NCBI RefSeq assembly: GCF_001598235.1
Contig: NZ_BCYO01000001.1
Coordinates: 372,001-436,000, forward strand
DNA: 64,000 bases
Direction: 5' to 3'
DNA from: Polaromonas jejuensis NBRC 106434
GTDB taxonomy: Bacteria > Pseudomonadota > Gammaproteobacteria > Burkholderiales > Burkholderiaceae_C
A model generated the notes under the pieces. It searched no databases, was not told the DNA's origin, and saw only the letters and a program-made list of their open reading frames with translations. The first letter of the stretch is position 1, and each line of letters begins with the position of its first letter. This document shows positions 54,407-63,999 of this stretch, one piece after another. Position numbers and translations under genes: made by a program.

Positions 54407-54885
54407 GCGCCGATGATGCCGGGAAACGCCCAGATCAAACTGCCGGTTATGAGCAGATAGCGTAAAAATTTGCCGATGGCCATATAGGCCACGCAGGGCC
54501 AGAAGGGGAACTTGAGCCAGCCGGCCACGGCGCACAGCGGGTCACCGATGCCGGGCAGCCAGGCCAGCAGGCAGGCTTTGGGCCCCAGTTTTTCCAGCCA
54601 GCGCACGGCGCGATTGTGATGCGAGGAATGCTTGTACTTGTCGACTATTTTGTGCGCGCCCCAGCCCATCCACCAGTCCAGCGCGCCGCCCAGGGTGTTG
54701 CCCACGGTGGCGACCAGCACGGCGGGCCAGAACATGGCAGGATTGAGCTTGACGAGACCGAATACTGCGGGCTCGGAGCCCAGCGGCAGCAGCGTGGCCG
54801 AGATGAAGGACACCACAAAGACCGTGCTCAGGGCAAATTGGGGCAAGGCCAGCAGTTCGATCAGGTGTTGTATCCATGCTTCCAT
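54403..54885 (-). CDS. YqaA-family inner-membrane protein (DedA/SNARE-associated superfamily)
   Basis: 160 residues with four or five membrane segments. TLLPLGSEPAVFGLVKLNP, VATVGNTLGGALDWWMGWGA and KACLLAWLPGIGDPLCAVAG are family hallmarks. Function not established; relatives are lipid-handling membrane proteins. Its stop overlaps the convergent S4 gene by four bases. Confidence 0.9.
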   Translation of the reverse strand: MEAWIQHLIELLALPQFALSTVFVVSFISATLLPLGSEPAVFGLVKLNPAMFWPAVLVATVGNTLGGALDWWMGWGAHKIVDKYKHSSHHNRAVRWLEKLGPKACLLAWLPGIGDPLCAVAGWLKFPFWPCVAYMAIGKFLRYLLITGSLIWAFPGIIGA

Positions 54886-55025
54886 AGGGGTTCGAGTATA
54901 GGCAGGCCGTCTCGCTGTGTGTGCAGTTCAATCAACCCGCATCCCGGGTGTCGAATTTCAATTGCTGAAATTTTAGGCAGTTACAATCATCCCTCCCTTT
55001 TTCGCAACCCCAAGTCCCCATTTCC

Positions 55026-56096
55026 ATGAACATCGGCCCCTACGCTTTGGCAAACAATCTGTTTGTCGCGCCCATGGCTGGTGTCACGGACCGGCCCTTC
55101 CGCCAGCTGTGCAAGACGCTGGGCGCCGGCTATGCGGTCAGCGAGATGGTCACCTCGCGCCGCGACTTGTGGGACACGCTGAAGACCTCGCGCCGCGCCA
55201 ACCATGAGGGCGAGCCGGGTCCGATCGCGGTGCAGATCGCCGGCACCGATGCGCAGATGATGGCCGAGGCCGCCGCCTACAACGTCGATCGCGGCGCGCA
55301 AATCATCGACATCAACATGGGCTGCCCGGCCAAGAAGGTCTGCAACAAATGGGCCGGCTCCGCGCTGATGCAGGACGAGACGCTGGCGCTGCAGATTGTG
55401 GAGGCGGTGGTCGCCGCCTGCGCGCCGCACCGGGTGCCCGTCACGCTCAAGATGCGCACCGGCTGGTGCCAGGCGCACAAGAATGCGCTGACGATTGCAC
55501 GCGCGGCGGAAAGCGCCGGCGTGCAGATGATTACCGTGCATGGCCGCACCCGCGAGCAGGGCTACAAGGGCCTGGCCGAATACGACACGATTGCCGCCGT
55601 GAAGGCGGCCCTGCGCATTCCCGTGGTGGCCAATGGCGACATCGGCAGCCCGGAACAGGCGCGCGATGTGCTCGCCCGCACCGGCGCCGATGCCGTGATG
55701 ATTGGCCGCGCCGCCCAGGGCCGGCCCTGGATATTCCGCGAGCTGGCGCATTTCATGGCCACCGGCACCCACCTGGCGCCGCCGCTGGTGGCGGAGGTCA
55801 AGCGCCTGCTGCTGGACCATTTGCTGGACCACTACGCCCTGTATGGCGACTTCACCGGCGTGCGCACGGCGCGCAAGCACATTGGCTGGTACGTCAAGAC
55901 CCTGCCGGGCGGCGAAGCATTTCGCGCGCAGATGAACCGGCTGGAAGACGGCGAAGCCCAGCTGCGGGCGGTGGGTGATTTTTTTGATGGCCTGGGCGAA
56001 CGGATGGACCGTATCCCGGCCGGCACTGAGGGTGAGGGCGCTTCGGCGCAGGAACGAATGAACAAAGATAAAAAACAAGAGGAAGCTGCTGCATGA
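55026..56096 (+). CDS. dusB: tRNA-dihydrouridine synthase B
   Basis: Flavin enzyme that reduces uridine in tRNA. 356 residues: VAPMAGVTDRPFRQLCKTLG, the catalytic Cys in NMGCPAKKVCNKWAGSAL, VTLKMRTGW, TVHGRTREQGYKG and ANGDIGSPEQA. The last 20 residues are charged and variable. Its stop overlaps fis by four bases (ATGA), the usual dusB-fis operon. Confidence 0.97.
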   Translation: MNIGPYALANNLFVAPMAGVTDRPFRQLCKTLGAGYAVSEMVTSRRDLWDTLKTSRRANHEGEPGPIAVQIAGTDAQMMAEAAAYNVDRGAQIIDINMGCPAKKVCNKWAGSALMQDETLALQIVEAVVAACAPHRVPVTLKMRTGWCQAHKNALTIARAAESAGVQMITVHGRTREQGYKGLAEYDTIAAVKAALRIPVVANGDIGSPEQARDVLARTGADAVMIGRAAQGRPWIFRELAHFMATGTHLAPPLVAEVKRLLLDHLLDHYALYGDFTGVRTARKHIGWYVKTLPGGEAFRAQMNRLEDGEAQLRAVGDFFDGLGERMDRIPAGTEGEGASAQERMNKDKKQEEAAA

Positions 56097-56329
56097 GCAA
56101 GAATCACATAGAAGCGTGCGTACGCACCAGTCTGGAAGGCTATTTCAAGGACCTGGGCGGCACCGAGCCCGATGGCATGTACGACATGATGGTCCGCGTG
56201 GTGGAAAAACCGCTGCTGGAAGTGGTCATGCACCACGCCGAACACAACCAGTCGCGCGCCGCCGAGTGGCTGGGCCTGAACCGCAACACCCTGCGCAAGA
56301 AGCTGGTCGAGCACAAGCTCCTCAAATAA
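56093..56329 (+). CDS. fis: DNA-binding protein Fis
   Basis: 78-residue nucleoid protein with the C-terminal helix-turn-helix NQSRAAEWLGLNRNTLRKKL and the conserved VEKPLLEVVMHHAEH helix. Somewhat short at the N-terminus compared with E. coli Fis (98), as is usual in betaproteobacteria. Cotranslated with dusB. Confidence 0.95.
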   Translation: MSKNHIEACVRTSLEGYFKDLGGTEPDGMYDMMVRVVEKPLLEVVMHHAEHNQSRAAEWLGLNRNTLRKKLVEHKLLK

Positions 56330-56344
56330 TCAACTCTCCCCTTC

Positions 56345-56365
56345 AGGGCCGGACTGACCGGCCCT
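56345..56365 (+). terminator. Hairpin between fis and purH
   Basis: AGGGCCGG, loop ACTGA, CCGGCCCT: perfect 8-bp stem, with only a weak T tract after it. Partial terminator or attenuator before purH. Confidence 0.55.
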
Positions 56366-56389
56366 TATCGCTTATTACAGAAGACCACA

Positions 56390-57961
56390 ATGAACGCTTT
56401 GATTTCCGTTTCCGACAAGACCGGCATCCTCGAATTTGCGCAGGCGCTGCATGCGCTGGGCATCAAGCTGCTGTCCACCGGCGGCACCGCCAAACTGCTG
56501 CTTGACGCCGGCCTGCCGGTGACCGAAGTGGCCGAGCTGACCGGCTTTCCGGAAATGCTGGACGGCCGCGTCAAGACGCTGCACCCCAAGGTGCACGGCG
56601 GCCTGCTGGCCCGGCGCGACCTGCCCGAGCATATGGCGGCCCTGAAGACGCACGGCATTGACACCATAGACCTGCTGGTGGTCAATCTCTACCCGTTTGA
56701 AGCCACGGTGGCCAAGCCCGGCTGCACGCTGGAAGACGCGATTGAAAACATCGACATCGGCGGCCCGGCCATGGTGCGCTCTGCCGCCAAGAACTGGAAA
56801 GACGTCGGCGTGCTGACCGACGCCTCGCAATACGCCGTCGTGCTCGAGGAACTCAAGGCCGGCGGCCAGCTGACGGACAAGACCAAATTCGCCCTGTCGG
56901 TGGCGGCCTTCAACCGCATCAGCCAGTACGATGGCGCGATCAGCGACTACCTCTCCAGCCTTCAGGCCGACGGCAGCCGCAGCCTGTTTCCCGGCCAGGC
57001 CAATGGCCGTTTCATCAAGGTGCAGGACTTGCGCTACGGCGAAAACTCCCACCAGCAGGCCGCGCTGTACCGCGACCTGTACCCGGCACCGGGCTCGCTG
57101 GTCACGGCCAGGCAGCTGCAGGGCAAGGAGCTGTCGTACAACAACATCGCCGACGCCGATGCCGCCTGGGAATGCGTCAAGAGTTTTACCGAATCGGCCT
57201 GCGTCATCGTCAAGCATGCCAACCCCTGCGGCGTGGCCGTGGGAGCCGATGCACTGGAGGCCTACGGCAAGGCCTTCAAGACCGACCCGACCTCCGCGTT
57301 CGGCGGCATTATTGCCCTGAACTGCCCGCTGGACGAGCGCGCCGCGCTACAAATTTCGAAGCAGTTCGTGGAGGTGCTGATGGCGCCCGCCTTCACGCCG
57401 GAAGCGCTGGAAGTGTTCAAGAGCAAGGTCAACGTGCGGATTCTGCAAATTGACCTGCCGCCTGGTGGCGCTACCCCCTGGAAGCAGGGCCGCAACCTGA
57501 TGGACGTCAAGCGTGTCGGTTCCGGCCTGTTGATGCAAACCGCCGACAACCACGAGCTGGCATTGGCCGATCTGAAGGTGGTCAGCAAGCTGCAGCCCAC
57601 GCCGGCCCAGCTGCAGGACCTGCTGTTCGCGTGGAAAGTCGCCAAGTACGTCAAGTCCAATGCCATCGTGTTCTGCTCCGGCGGCATGACGATGGGTGTC
57701 GGCGCGGGCCAGATGAGCCGCCTGGACTCGGCGCGCATCGCCAGCATCAAGGCCGAGCACGCTGGCCTGTCGCTCAAGGGCACGGCGGTGGCCAGCGATG
57801 CCTTCTTCCCCTTCCGCGACGGCCTCGACGTGGTGGTGGATGCGGGCGCGAGCTGCGTGATCCAGCCCGGCGGTTCGATGCGCGATCAGGAAGTGATCGC
57901 TGCGGCCGACGAGCGCGGCGTGGTCATGGTGTTCAGCGGCGTGCGCCACTTCCGCCACTGA
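56390..57961 (+). CDS. purH: Bifunctional AICAR transformylase / IMP cyclohydrolase
   Basis: Last two steps of purine synthesis. 523 residues: N-terminal MGS-like IMP cyclohydrolase domain ([42 protein letters not shown]), and C-terminal AICARFT domain with the Lys-His pair in [15 protein letters not shown] and [19 protein letters not shown]. Downstream of dusB-fis. Confidence 0.97.
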   Translation: MNALISVSDKTGILEFAQALHALGIKLLSTGGTAKLLLDAGLPVTEVAELTGFPEMLDGRVKTLHPKVHGGLLARRDLPEHMAALKTHGIDTIDLLVVNLYPFEATVAKPGCTLEDAIENIDIGGPAMVRSAAKNWKDVGVLTDASQYAVVLEELKAGGQLTDKTKFALSVAAFNRISQYDGAISDYLSSLQADGSRSLFPGQANGRFIKVQDLRYGENSHQQAALYRDLYPAPGSLVTARQLQGKELSYNNIADADAAWECVKSFTESACVIVKHANPCGVAVGADALEAYGKAFKTDPTSAFGGIIALNCPLDERAALQISKQFVEVLMAPAFTPEALEVFKSKVNVRILQIDLPPGGATPWKQGRNLMDVKRVGSGLLMQTADNHELALADLKVVSKLQPTPAQLQDLLFAWKVAKYVKSNAIVFCSGGMTMGVGAGQMSRLDSARIASIKAEHAGLSLKGTAVASDAFFPFRDGLDVVVDAGASCVIQPGGSMRDQEVIAAADERGVVMVFSGVRHFRH

Positions 57962-57983
57962 TATTCAAGAGGAAAGTGCCTGT

Positions 57984-58025
57984 AGCCCTTGAGGGGCGGG
58001 TGCTGTAAGCTGCTATTTTGATAGC
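57984..58025 (+). repeat. 42-bp dispersed repeat
   Basis: AGCCC-N9-GGGTG-N5-AGCT, then GCTATTTTGATAGC. Lies 22 bases after purH, at the left edge of the oxoproline cluster. Confidence 0.8.
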
Positions 58026-58308
58026 AGCCTGAAAACCTTGCGAACCATGCCCGCGGTCTCGGCGATGTCCCGCGCGCTACTGACAAGCCCCGCTTCGTCC
58101 AGGGCCGGTGCGTTGCCCGCTGGCCGGCAATCGCTTGCGCCGGCATGGGCGCCGCTGCGCCGCGGCTGCGCGCGATGGATTTTCAATCGAAAAAATCGAT
58201 GGTGACATAACGAAATTTAGCGTTTGTCGCGCTCTGCCCTGCGCTCGATACTGCCTTTCATCTGCCACCGTGCAACCCGGCAGACAGCATAAACAGCAGG
58301 AGACAAGC
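58026..58308. other. 283-base upstream region of the oxoproline cluster
   Basis: No gene could be supported. A minus-strand frame without a start ends at the repeat (...SSARDIAETAGMVRKVFRLL) and might be the decayed end of an old gene, but this is uncertain. The right half holds the cluster promoter and a LysR-type palindrome. Confidence 0.4.
58186..58252 (+). promoter_or_regulatory. Putative promoter and LysR-type box of the oxoproline cluster
   Basis: ATCGAAAAAATCGAT (58186-58200) is a dyad that fits the T-N11-A pattern of LysR-type sites. Downstream are -35 TTGTCG (58224-58229), 17-base spacer and -10 GATACT (58247-58252), giving a start near 58259 and a 50-base leader before the GTG start of the first gene. 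Confidence 0.5.
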
Positions 58309-59133
58309 GTGAGCGTCATCGATTCTTCCCCATCGGCTGCTGCCGAGCGTCCTTTGTTCACGAGCGCCCGCGAGGCGCGCCAGGCGATCCGTGCCGGCCG
58401 CTGGCGCGAGCACACCAGCGGCCTTGCGCCGGCCAACGTCCAGGGCAATGTGGCGATACTGCCGGCGGCGCTGGCGTCCGACTTCCTGCGCTTCTGCCAG
58501 CGCAACCCCAAGCCGTGCCCGCTGCTGGCGGTGTCCGAGCCGGGCGACCCGATGCTGCCTACCCTGGGCGCCGACATCGACATCCGCAGCGACGTGCCGC
58601 GCTACCGCGTCTGGCGTGACGGCGAACTGGCCGATGAACCGAGCGACATCGGCGCGCTCTGGCAGGGCGACCTGGTGAGTTTTGTGCTCGGCTGCTCGTT
58701 TTCGTTCGAGCATGCGCTGATAGCGGCCGGCATCGAACTGCGCCATGTGCGCCAGGGCAAGAACGTGGCGATGTACCGCACCAACATCCAGACCACGCCG
58801 GCCGGCCCGTTCCACGGTCCTATGGTGGTGTCGATGCGGCCGATGAAAGCGGCCGACGCGATTCGCGCGGTGCAGGTGACGGCGCGCGTGCCGGCGGTGC
58901 ATGGCGCGCCGGTGCACCTGGGCGACCCGGCCTTGATAGGCATCGCTGACATCGGTCGCCCCGATTTCGGTGATCCGGTCGAGATCAAATCCGATGAGCT
59001 GCCGGTGTTCTGGGCCTGCGGCGTGACGCCGCAGGCCGTGGTGATGGCAGCGCGTCCTGCGTTTTGCATCACCCACGCACCGGGCTACATGCTGATCACG
59101 GACCGGCTCAACAGCGATCTGCCCTTCGCCTGA
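58309..59133 (+). CDS. DUF1445 protein (D-glutamate cyclase-like / putative hydro-lyase)
   Basis: 274 residues from GTG 58309 with CAGGAG six bases upstream. Recognised by [56 protein letters not shown] and the C-terminal [19 protein letters not shown]. Members of this family relate to the mammalian D-glutamate cyclase that makes 5-oxo-D-proline. The neighbouring 5-oxoprolinase genes support a role in D-glutamate or oxoproline metabolism, but activity of this protein is inferred only. Confidence 0.88.
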   Translation: MSVIDSSPSAAAERPLFTSAREARQAIRAGRWREHTSGLAPANVQGNVAILPAALASDFLRFCQRNPKPCPLLAVSEPGDPMLPTLGADIDIRSDVPRYRVWRDGELADEPSDIGALWQGDLVSFVLGCSFSFEHALIAAGIELRHVRQGKNVAMYRTNIQTTPAGPFHGPMVVSMRPMKAADAIRAVQVTARVPAVHGAPVHLGDPALIGIADIGRPDFGDPVEIKSDELPVFWACGVTPQAVVMAARPAFCITHAPGYMLITDRLNSDLPFA

Positions 59134-59203
59134 TTCAGCGGGCGCTTGCGCGGCCGAAGCGGCAAGCCCCTTCATGCCAGACAACACTTAAAGGAGACAA
59201 ACC

Positions 59204-60460
59204 ATGTGGCTACAGGAAACCAGCAAGGCCGAGCGCAAGACCCTGGTCGCGGCGTTCGCCGGCTACGGCGTCGATGCGTTCGATTACATGATCTACACCT
59301 TCATGATCCCGACCCTGATCACGCTCTGGGGCATGACCAAGGCCGAGGCCGGCTATATCGCCACCGGCGCGCTGATCACCTCGGCGATCGGTGGCTGGCT
59401 AGCCGGCATCCTGGCCGACAAGTACGGCCGGGTGCGCATCCTGCAGCTGACCGTGCTGTGGTTCACCGTGTTCACCTTTCTGAGCGGTTTCACGACCTCG
59501 CCGGAACAACTGCTGGTCACGCGCGCATTGCAGGGCCTGGGCTTTGGGGGTGAATGGTCGGTCGGCTCGGTGCTGATCGCCGAGATGATACGGGCGCGCC
59601 ACCGTGGCAAGGCGGTCGGCCTGGTGCAAAGCAGCTGGGCCGTCGGCTGGGGACTGTCGGCGATCGCGTTCTGGGCCGCTTATTCGCTGTTCGCGCCCGA
59701 GATCGCCTGGCGCGTGCTGTTCTGGGTCGGTATCTTGCCCGCCTTCCTGATTCTTTACATCCGGCGCCAGATCAAGGACCCCGAGGTCTATCACGCCACG
59801 CGCGCGCAAATGAAGAAGGACGGCGACAGCGGCAACTTCCTTGAAATCTTCTCGCCCGCGCTGCTGCGCACGACGGTGTTCGCGAGCCTGATGGCCACCG
59901 GCATGCAGGGTGCCTACTATGCCGTGACGACCTGGCTGCCGACCTTCCTGAAGACCGAACGCCATCTGTCGGTGCTGAACACCAGCGGCTACCTGCTGGT
60001 GTTGATCGTCGGTTCCTTCGCAGGCTACCTGACCAGCGCCTGGCTGTCCGACCGCATGGGCCGGCGCCAATGCTTCATCCTGTTCGCCGTGAGTGCCGGT
60101 ACGCTGGTCGTGGGCTACACCCTGCTCCCGGTGACCGACGCGATGATGCTGGTGCTGGGCTTTCCGCTGGGCTTTTTCCTGTCGGGGATTTTCTCGGGCA
60201 TGGGGGCCTACCTGAGCGAGCTGTTCCCAAGCCGGGTGCGCGGCTCGGGCCAGGGTTTTTGCTACAACTTCGGGCGTGCGGTTGGCTCGATCTGCCCGGC
60301 GCTGGTGGGCTACCTGAGCACGTCGATTCCGCTCGGCACGGCGATCGGTTACCTGGCGGTAGGTGGCTACCTGCTGGTCGTGATCGCCGCACTGGCGCTG
60401 CCTGAAACGAAGGGGCTGGAACTGACCGCCGGCGACGAAGCGCTGGCCGGCAGGGCATGA
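59204..60460 (+). CDS. Major facilitator superfamily transporter (metabolite:H+ symporter type)
   Basis: 418 residues with 12 predicted membrane helices. The inter-helix motifs GILADKYGRVRILQLTVLWF and WLSDRMGRRQCFIL are typical, and GLGFGGEWSVGSVLIAEMI is usual for carboxylate and sialate/aromatic acid symporters. Placed between the DUF1445 gene and pxpB, it probably imports the substrate of this cluster. AAGGAG precedes the ATG; pxpB overlaps its end by four bases. Confidence 0.92.
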   Translation: MWLQETSKAERKTLVAAFAGYGVDAFDYMIYTFMIPTLITLWGMTKAEAGYIATGALITSAIGGWLAGILADKYGRVRILQLTVLWFTVFTFLSGFTTSPEQLLVTRALQGLGFGGEWSVGSVLIAEMIRARHRGKAVGLVQSSWAVGWGLSAIAFWAAYSLFAPEIAWRVLFWVGILPAFLILYIRRQIKDPEVYHATRAQMKKDGDSGNFLEIFSPALLRTTVFASLMATGMQGAYYAVTTWLPTFLKTERHLSVLNTSGYLLVLIVGSFAGYLTSAWLSDRMGRRQCFILFAVSAGTLVVGYTLLPVTDAMMLVLGFPLGFFLSGIFSGMGAYLSELFPSRVRGSGQGFCYNFGRAVGSICPALVGYLSTSIPLGTAIGYLAVGGYLLVVIAALALPETKGLELTAGDEALAGRA

Positions 60461-61239
60461 ACGCCTTTGCGCCAGCGCTGCCAGATGCGCGCCTGCTGCC
60501 GCTCGGCGACGCTGCGCTCACGGTGGAGTTCGGCAGCGCGATAGCGCCGCAGATCCACGCCCGGGTGCTCGGTTTCGCCAGCGCGCTGGCGGGGCTGGCC
60601 GCGAGCGGCCGGATCGACGGCGTGCTCGAATGGGTGCCGACCTTCCGCTCGGTCACGGTGCATTTCGACCCCGACCGCATAGCCGGCGAAGCCTTGGCCG
60701 CAGACCTGTTGGCGCTCGCGCGCACCAGCACCAGCCTCACGGTGGCCGGCGCGCACTGGCGCATCCCGGTGTGCTTCGAGCCCGAGTTCGCGCCCGATCT
60801 GGACGAACTCGCGGCCGCCAAGGCGATGCCGCGCGAGCGGGTGGTCGAGCTCATGACCCAGACGGTGTTCAGCGTCTACATGCTGGGTTTCCAGCCCGGC
60901 TTCAGCTACATGGGCGGCCTGCCCGAGGCACTGGAAATGCCGCGCCTGGCGTCGCCGCGCAAGCGCGTCCCGGCGGGCTCGGTCGCCGTGGCGCAGCGCA
61001 TGTGCGCCGCCTATCCGTGGGAAAGCCCGGGTGGCTGGCGCCTGCTCGGGCGCACGCCGGTGCCGCTGTTCGATGCGGCCGACGCCGAGCGGCCGGCGCT
61101 GCTGGCGCCCGGCGACCAGGTGCGCTGGCAAGCGGTCGATCGCGGCGCCTACGAAACGCTGCAGGCGCGCTGCGCGGCCGGAACGTTCGAGCGCGCTAGT
61201 CTGCGCATCGAAGCGGTGTCGGGCGAGGTGTTGCCATGA
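60457..61239 (+). CDS. pxpB: 5-oxoprolinase subunit PxpB (KipI family)
   Basis: 260 residues. AHS1/cyclophilin-like fold with LLPLGDAALTVEFGSAIAPQ, the signature TVFSVYMLGFQPGFSYMGGL, and SPRKRVPAGSVAVAQRMCAA YPWESPGGWRLLGRTP. PxpA, PxpB and PxpC together hydrolyse 5-oxoproline to glutamate with ATP. Overlaps the transporter gene by four bases. Confidence 0.94.
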   Translation: MNAFAPALPDARLLPLGDAALTVEFGSAIAPQIHARVLGFASALAGLAASGRIDGVLEWVPTFRSVTVHFDPDRIAGEALAADLLALARTSTSLTVAGAHWRIPVCFEPEFAPDLDELAAAKAMPRERVVELMTQTVFSVYMLGFQPGFSYMGGLPEALEMPRLASPRKRVPAGSVAVAQRMCAAYPWESPGGWRLLGRTPVPLFDAADAERPALLAPGDQVRWQAVDRGAYETLQARCAAGTFERASLRIEAVSGEVLP

Positions 61240-61351
61240 GCCGCAGGACCGCTCCCAAGGCGACAACGAAGTTGCGGCGAAGACTCACAACTGCGCGAAG
61301 CGCTTGTGACGTCGTAGCCAATACCGTAGCGCATAGCGCGGAGGTTATCTG

Positions 61352-62404
61352 ATGAGCGCGCAACTCGAAGTGGTCGAGAGCGGGCTGGCCGTGGCGGTGC
61401 AGGACCGCGGCCGCTTCGGCTACCGGCGACTTGGCGTGCCGGTGTCGGGCGCGCTCGACCCGTCGCTGCTGGCGGCGGCGAACGCGCTGCTGGGCAACGC
61501 GGCCGACGCCGCGGCGCTCGAAATCCTGCTCACCGGCCCCGCGCTCAAGGTGCGCGCGGGCCGCGTGCGGTTGTCGCTCGCGGGCGAGATAGGCGCCAAA
61601 CTGCAGACTGCCCAAGGCAAGCTGCTGCCGGTTGAACCTTGGTGCACAGTCACACTCGGCCCCGGCGACACCATCAGGTTCGGCGCCGTCGCCGCGCCAA
61701 AAGCGGGTGGCCCGGGCATCGCCTATGTGGGCATCAGCGGCGGGGTCGAGGTGCCGGCCATGCTCGCGAGCCGTTCGACCTACGCGCGCGCCGCGCTCGG
61801 CGGCGTGCACGGCCGTGCCATCGCCGTGGGCGACCTGTTGCCGTGCCGCGGTATCGCGGGCGACACCCTGCTCGAATTCCGTGGCCCCGGGCCCTTGGTG
61901 TACGCTGGCGGGCCGATCCGCGTCGTGCCCGGGCCGCAGGCCGACCACTTCAGCGACGAGGCGCTGCAGGCCTTTTTCAGCCAGCCGTTCACGGTCACGC
62001 GCGACAGCGACCGCATGGGCATGCGGCTGGAGGGTCCGGCGCTGCGCCACAGCGCGCTCGGCGCCGACATCGCGTCCGACGGCGTCACGCCGGGTGCGAT
62101 CCAGGTGCCGGCCAACGGTCAGCCTATCATCCTGATGGCCGATTGCCAGACGGTGGGCGGCTACCCGAAGATCGCGACGGTGATTCGCGCCGATCTGCCA
62201 CGCCTGGCCCACGCCCGGCCGGGCGCGCAGCTGCGCTTTCAGCGTGTGAGCCTGGCCGAAGCCGCGGCCGCGCGCGCGGCGCAGGCGCAGCAACTGGCGC
62301 TCTGGGTCAGCCGCATCGCCAGCTTTCGCCCGCCCGGCGTCATCGACGAAGCCGTGCTGTACGGAGGCAACCTGGTCAGTGGCATGATCCGGGCCGATGC
62401 ATAG
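61352..62404 (+). CDS. pxpC: 5-oxoprolinase subunit PxpC (KipA family)
   Basis: 350 residues. AHS2 domain: EVVESGLAVAVQDRGRFGYR, GVPVSGALDP, YVGISGGVEVPAML, and ADCQTVGGYPKIATVIRADL. GGAGG ten bases before the ATG. 112 bases separate it from pxpB, more than is usual for these coupled subunits, and no gene is seen in that gap. Confidence 0.94.
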   Translation: MSAQLEVVESGLAVAVQDRGRFGYRRLGVPVSGALDPSLLAAANALLGNAADAAALEILLTGPALKVRAGRVRLSLAGEIGAKLQTAQGKLLPVEPWCTVTLGPGDTIRFGAVAAPKAGGPGIAYVGISGGVEVPAMLASRSTYARAALGGVHGRAIAVGDLLPCRGIAGDTLLEFRGPGPLVYAGGPIRVVPGPQADHFSDEALQAFFSQPFTVTRDSDRMGMRLEGPALRHSALGADIASDGVTPGAIQVPANGQPIILMADCQTVGGYPKIATVIRADLPRLAHARPGAQLRFQRVSLAEAAAARAAQAQQLALWVSRIASFRPPGVIDEAVLYGGNLVSGMIRADA

Positions 62405-62438
62405 GATTGAACCGCGCGCCGTACCATTTTTTGTTGCA

Positions 62439-62495
62439 GGGCCGCCCCAAGACAAAAACGCCCCCTTGGGGGGCAGCGACCCGCGCAGCGGCGGA
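62439..62495 (-). repeat. GC-rich dispersed repeat (family 2) between pxpC and pxpA
   Basis: On the minus strand CCCCCACGCTCC..., then TGCCCCCCAAGGGGGC, then CTTGGGGCGGCCC. It fills most of the 121-base gap in the pxp cluster. Confidence 0.85.
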
Positions 62496-62525
62496 GCGTG
62501 GGGGTATTTTTTTGGAGCCACCATC

Positions 62526-63299
62526 ATGTCGAAAATCGTCAACCTGAATGCCGACCTTGGTGAGAGCTTCGGCGCCTGGACCATGGGCTCGGACCGCGAG
62601 ATCCTGCAGTCGGTCGCCTCGGCCAACGTGGCCTGCGGCTTCCATGCGGGCGACCCGCTGGTGATGCGCAACACGCTGCGGCTGGCCAAGGCGGCCGGGG
62701 TCAGCGTCGGCGCGCATCCCTCGTTTCCCGACCTGCAGGGCTTCGGCCGCCGCCGCATGCAGTTCGAGCCGGCCGAACTCGAGGCGCTGCTGATCTACCA
62801 GATCGCCGCGCTGGACGGCATGGCGCGCACCGAGGGCTTGCGCATGGCCCACGTCAAGGCGCACGGCGCGCTCAGCAACATGGCCTGCGCCGACCTCACG
62901 CTGGCGCGCACCGTGGCCGGCGCGGTCAAGGCCTACGACCCGGCACTGATCCTGCTCGCGCCCGCGCTGTCGTGCCTGTGCACGGCGGGGCGCGAGGCCG
63001 GGCTCGCGGTGGTCGAGGAAATCTTCGCCGATCGCGCCTACCTGGACGACGGCCAGCTGGTGCCGCGCGGCCGCGCCGATGCGATGATCCACGGCGCCGC
63101 GCGCTCGCTCGCACATGTCGAAGCCATGCTTGAGGAGCAGGCGCTGATCTCGGTCAGCGGCAAGCGCCTGCCGACGGCCATCGGCAGCATCTGCGTGCAC
63201 GGCGACGGCCCCGAGGCCGTCGCCACCGCGGCCTATCTGCGCGCCGAACTCGAGCGCAAGGGCTACCAGTTGCGGCCGCTGGGCGCACTCGCGGCATGA
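62526..63299 (+). CDS. pxpA: 5-oxoprolinase subunit PxpA (LamB/YcsF family)
   Basis: 257 residues from ATG 62526. MSKIVNLNADLGESFGAWTM, SANVACGFHAGDPLVMRNTL, VGAHPSFPDLQGFGRR and AHVKAHGALSNMAC are the LamB/YcsF hallmarks. Catalytic-type subunit that opens the lactam with PxpBC. Last gene of the cluster. Confidence 0.95.
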   Translation: MSKIVNLNADLGESFGAWTMGSDREILQSVASANVACGFHAGDPLVMRNTLRLAKAAGVSVGAHPSFPDLQGFGRRRMQFEPAELEALLIYQIAALDGMARTEGLRMAHVKAHGALSNMACADLTLARTVAGAVKAYDPALILLAPALSCLCTAGREAGLAVVEEIFADRAYLDDGQLVPRGRADAMIHGAARSLAHVEAMLEEQALISVSGKRLPTAIGSICVHGDGPEAVATAAYLRAELERKGYQLRPLGALAA

Positions 63300-63423
63300 T
63301 CCGGCGAGGGTTGTTGATCGCTATGAATAATGTAGCTAAAAACGGCTAACACACGGGGGATTTGGCTCGACTCCATTCGGGACGGCAGATGGAGCGCCGG
63401 ACCGTGGTCCGGCAAGCGCCCGG

Positions 63424-63999
63424 CTACTGCGCCCGTACAAACGCCAGCGCCTCGTGCAATGCCTTCGCGAGCTCCGGCGCCGCCGGACCGCTCCAGTAGC
63501 TCGCGACCATCGGCAGCGGTGCCAGCGCGGCGTCGCAGCGCAGGATTGCGATCCGGTTGCGCGGCAGCAGCTGCTCGGCTGCGGCGCGCGGCAGGGTGGC
63601 GATGCCGAAGCCGCTCTCGACCAGTCGCACCAGCGCCGAAATCGACGACACCGTGTGCACGCGCTTGCCGCCCGCGCCGAGCGAGCGCAGCAGATCGAGC
63701 AGCGCGACATGCGGCGCCGAGCCGCGCTGGAAGGTCATCAGGTCGCGCGCCAGCAGCGCGTCGAGGCTCAGCGCTCGCTTGCGCGCCATGTCCTTGGGGC
63801 CGACGAACACCATCTCGAACGGTGTCAGCACCTCGTTGGTGATCTGTTCGCCGAGCGCGGGCAGCGCGGCGAACGCCAGGTCCAGGCTGCCGCGGCGCAG
63901 TTGCTCGACCAGTACCGGCGTGGTCTCTATGGTGAGCTCCAGTTCGAGCTGAGGGTTCGATTTTTTCAACAGGTCGACCATGGGGATCAGCCAGGTGTG
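63424..63999 (-). CDS. LysR-family regulator, C-terminal part (runs off the window)
   Basis: 191 residues of the effector-binding domain: HTWLIPMVDLLKKSNPQLEL, RRGSLDLAFAALPAL, PFEMVFVGPKDMARKRALSL and VRLVESGFGIATLPRAAAEQ. The frame is open to the window edge, so the helix-turn-helix lies beyond 64000; the ATG at 63981 is not the start. Convergent with pxpA, 124 bases away. It is a natural candidate regulator of the oxoproline cluster. Confidence 0.9.
   Translation of the reverse strand, partial: HTWLIPMVDLLKKSNPQLELELTIETTPVLVEQLRRGSLDLAFAALPALGEQITNEVLTPFEMVFVGPKDMARKRALSLDALLARDLMTFQRGSAPHVALLDLLRSLGAGGKRVHTVSSISALVRLVESGFGIATLPRAAAEQLLPRNRIAILRCDAALAPLPMVASYWSGPAAPELAKALHEALAFVRAQ

Noticed and set aside
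58005..58180. Minus-strand frame ending ...SSARDIAETAGMVRKVFRLLSK at the repeat
   Set aside because: No start codon or recognised domain, and it is crossed by other open frames. It may be a remnant, but this cannot be supported.
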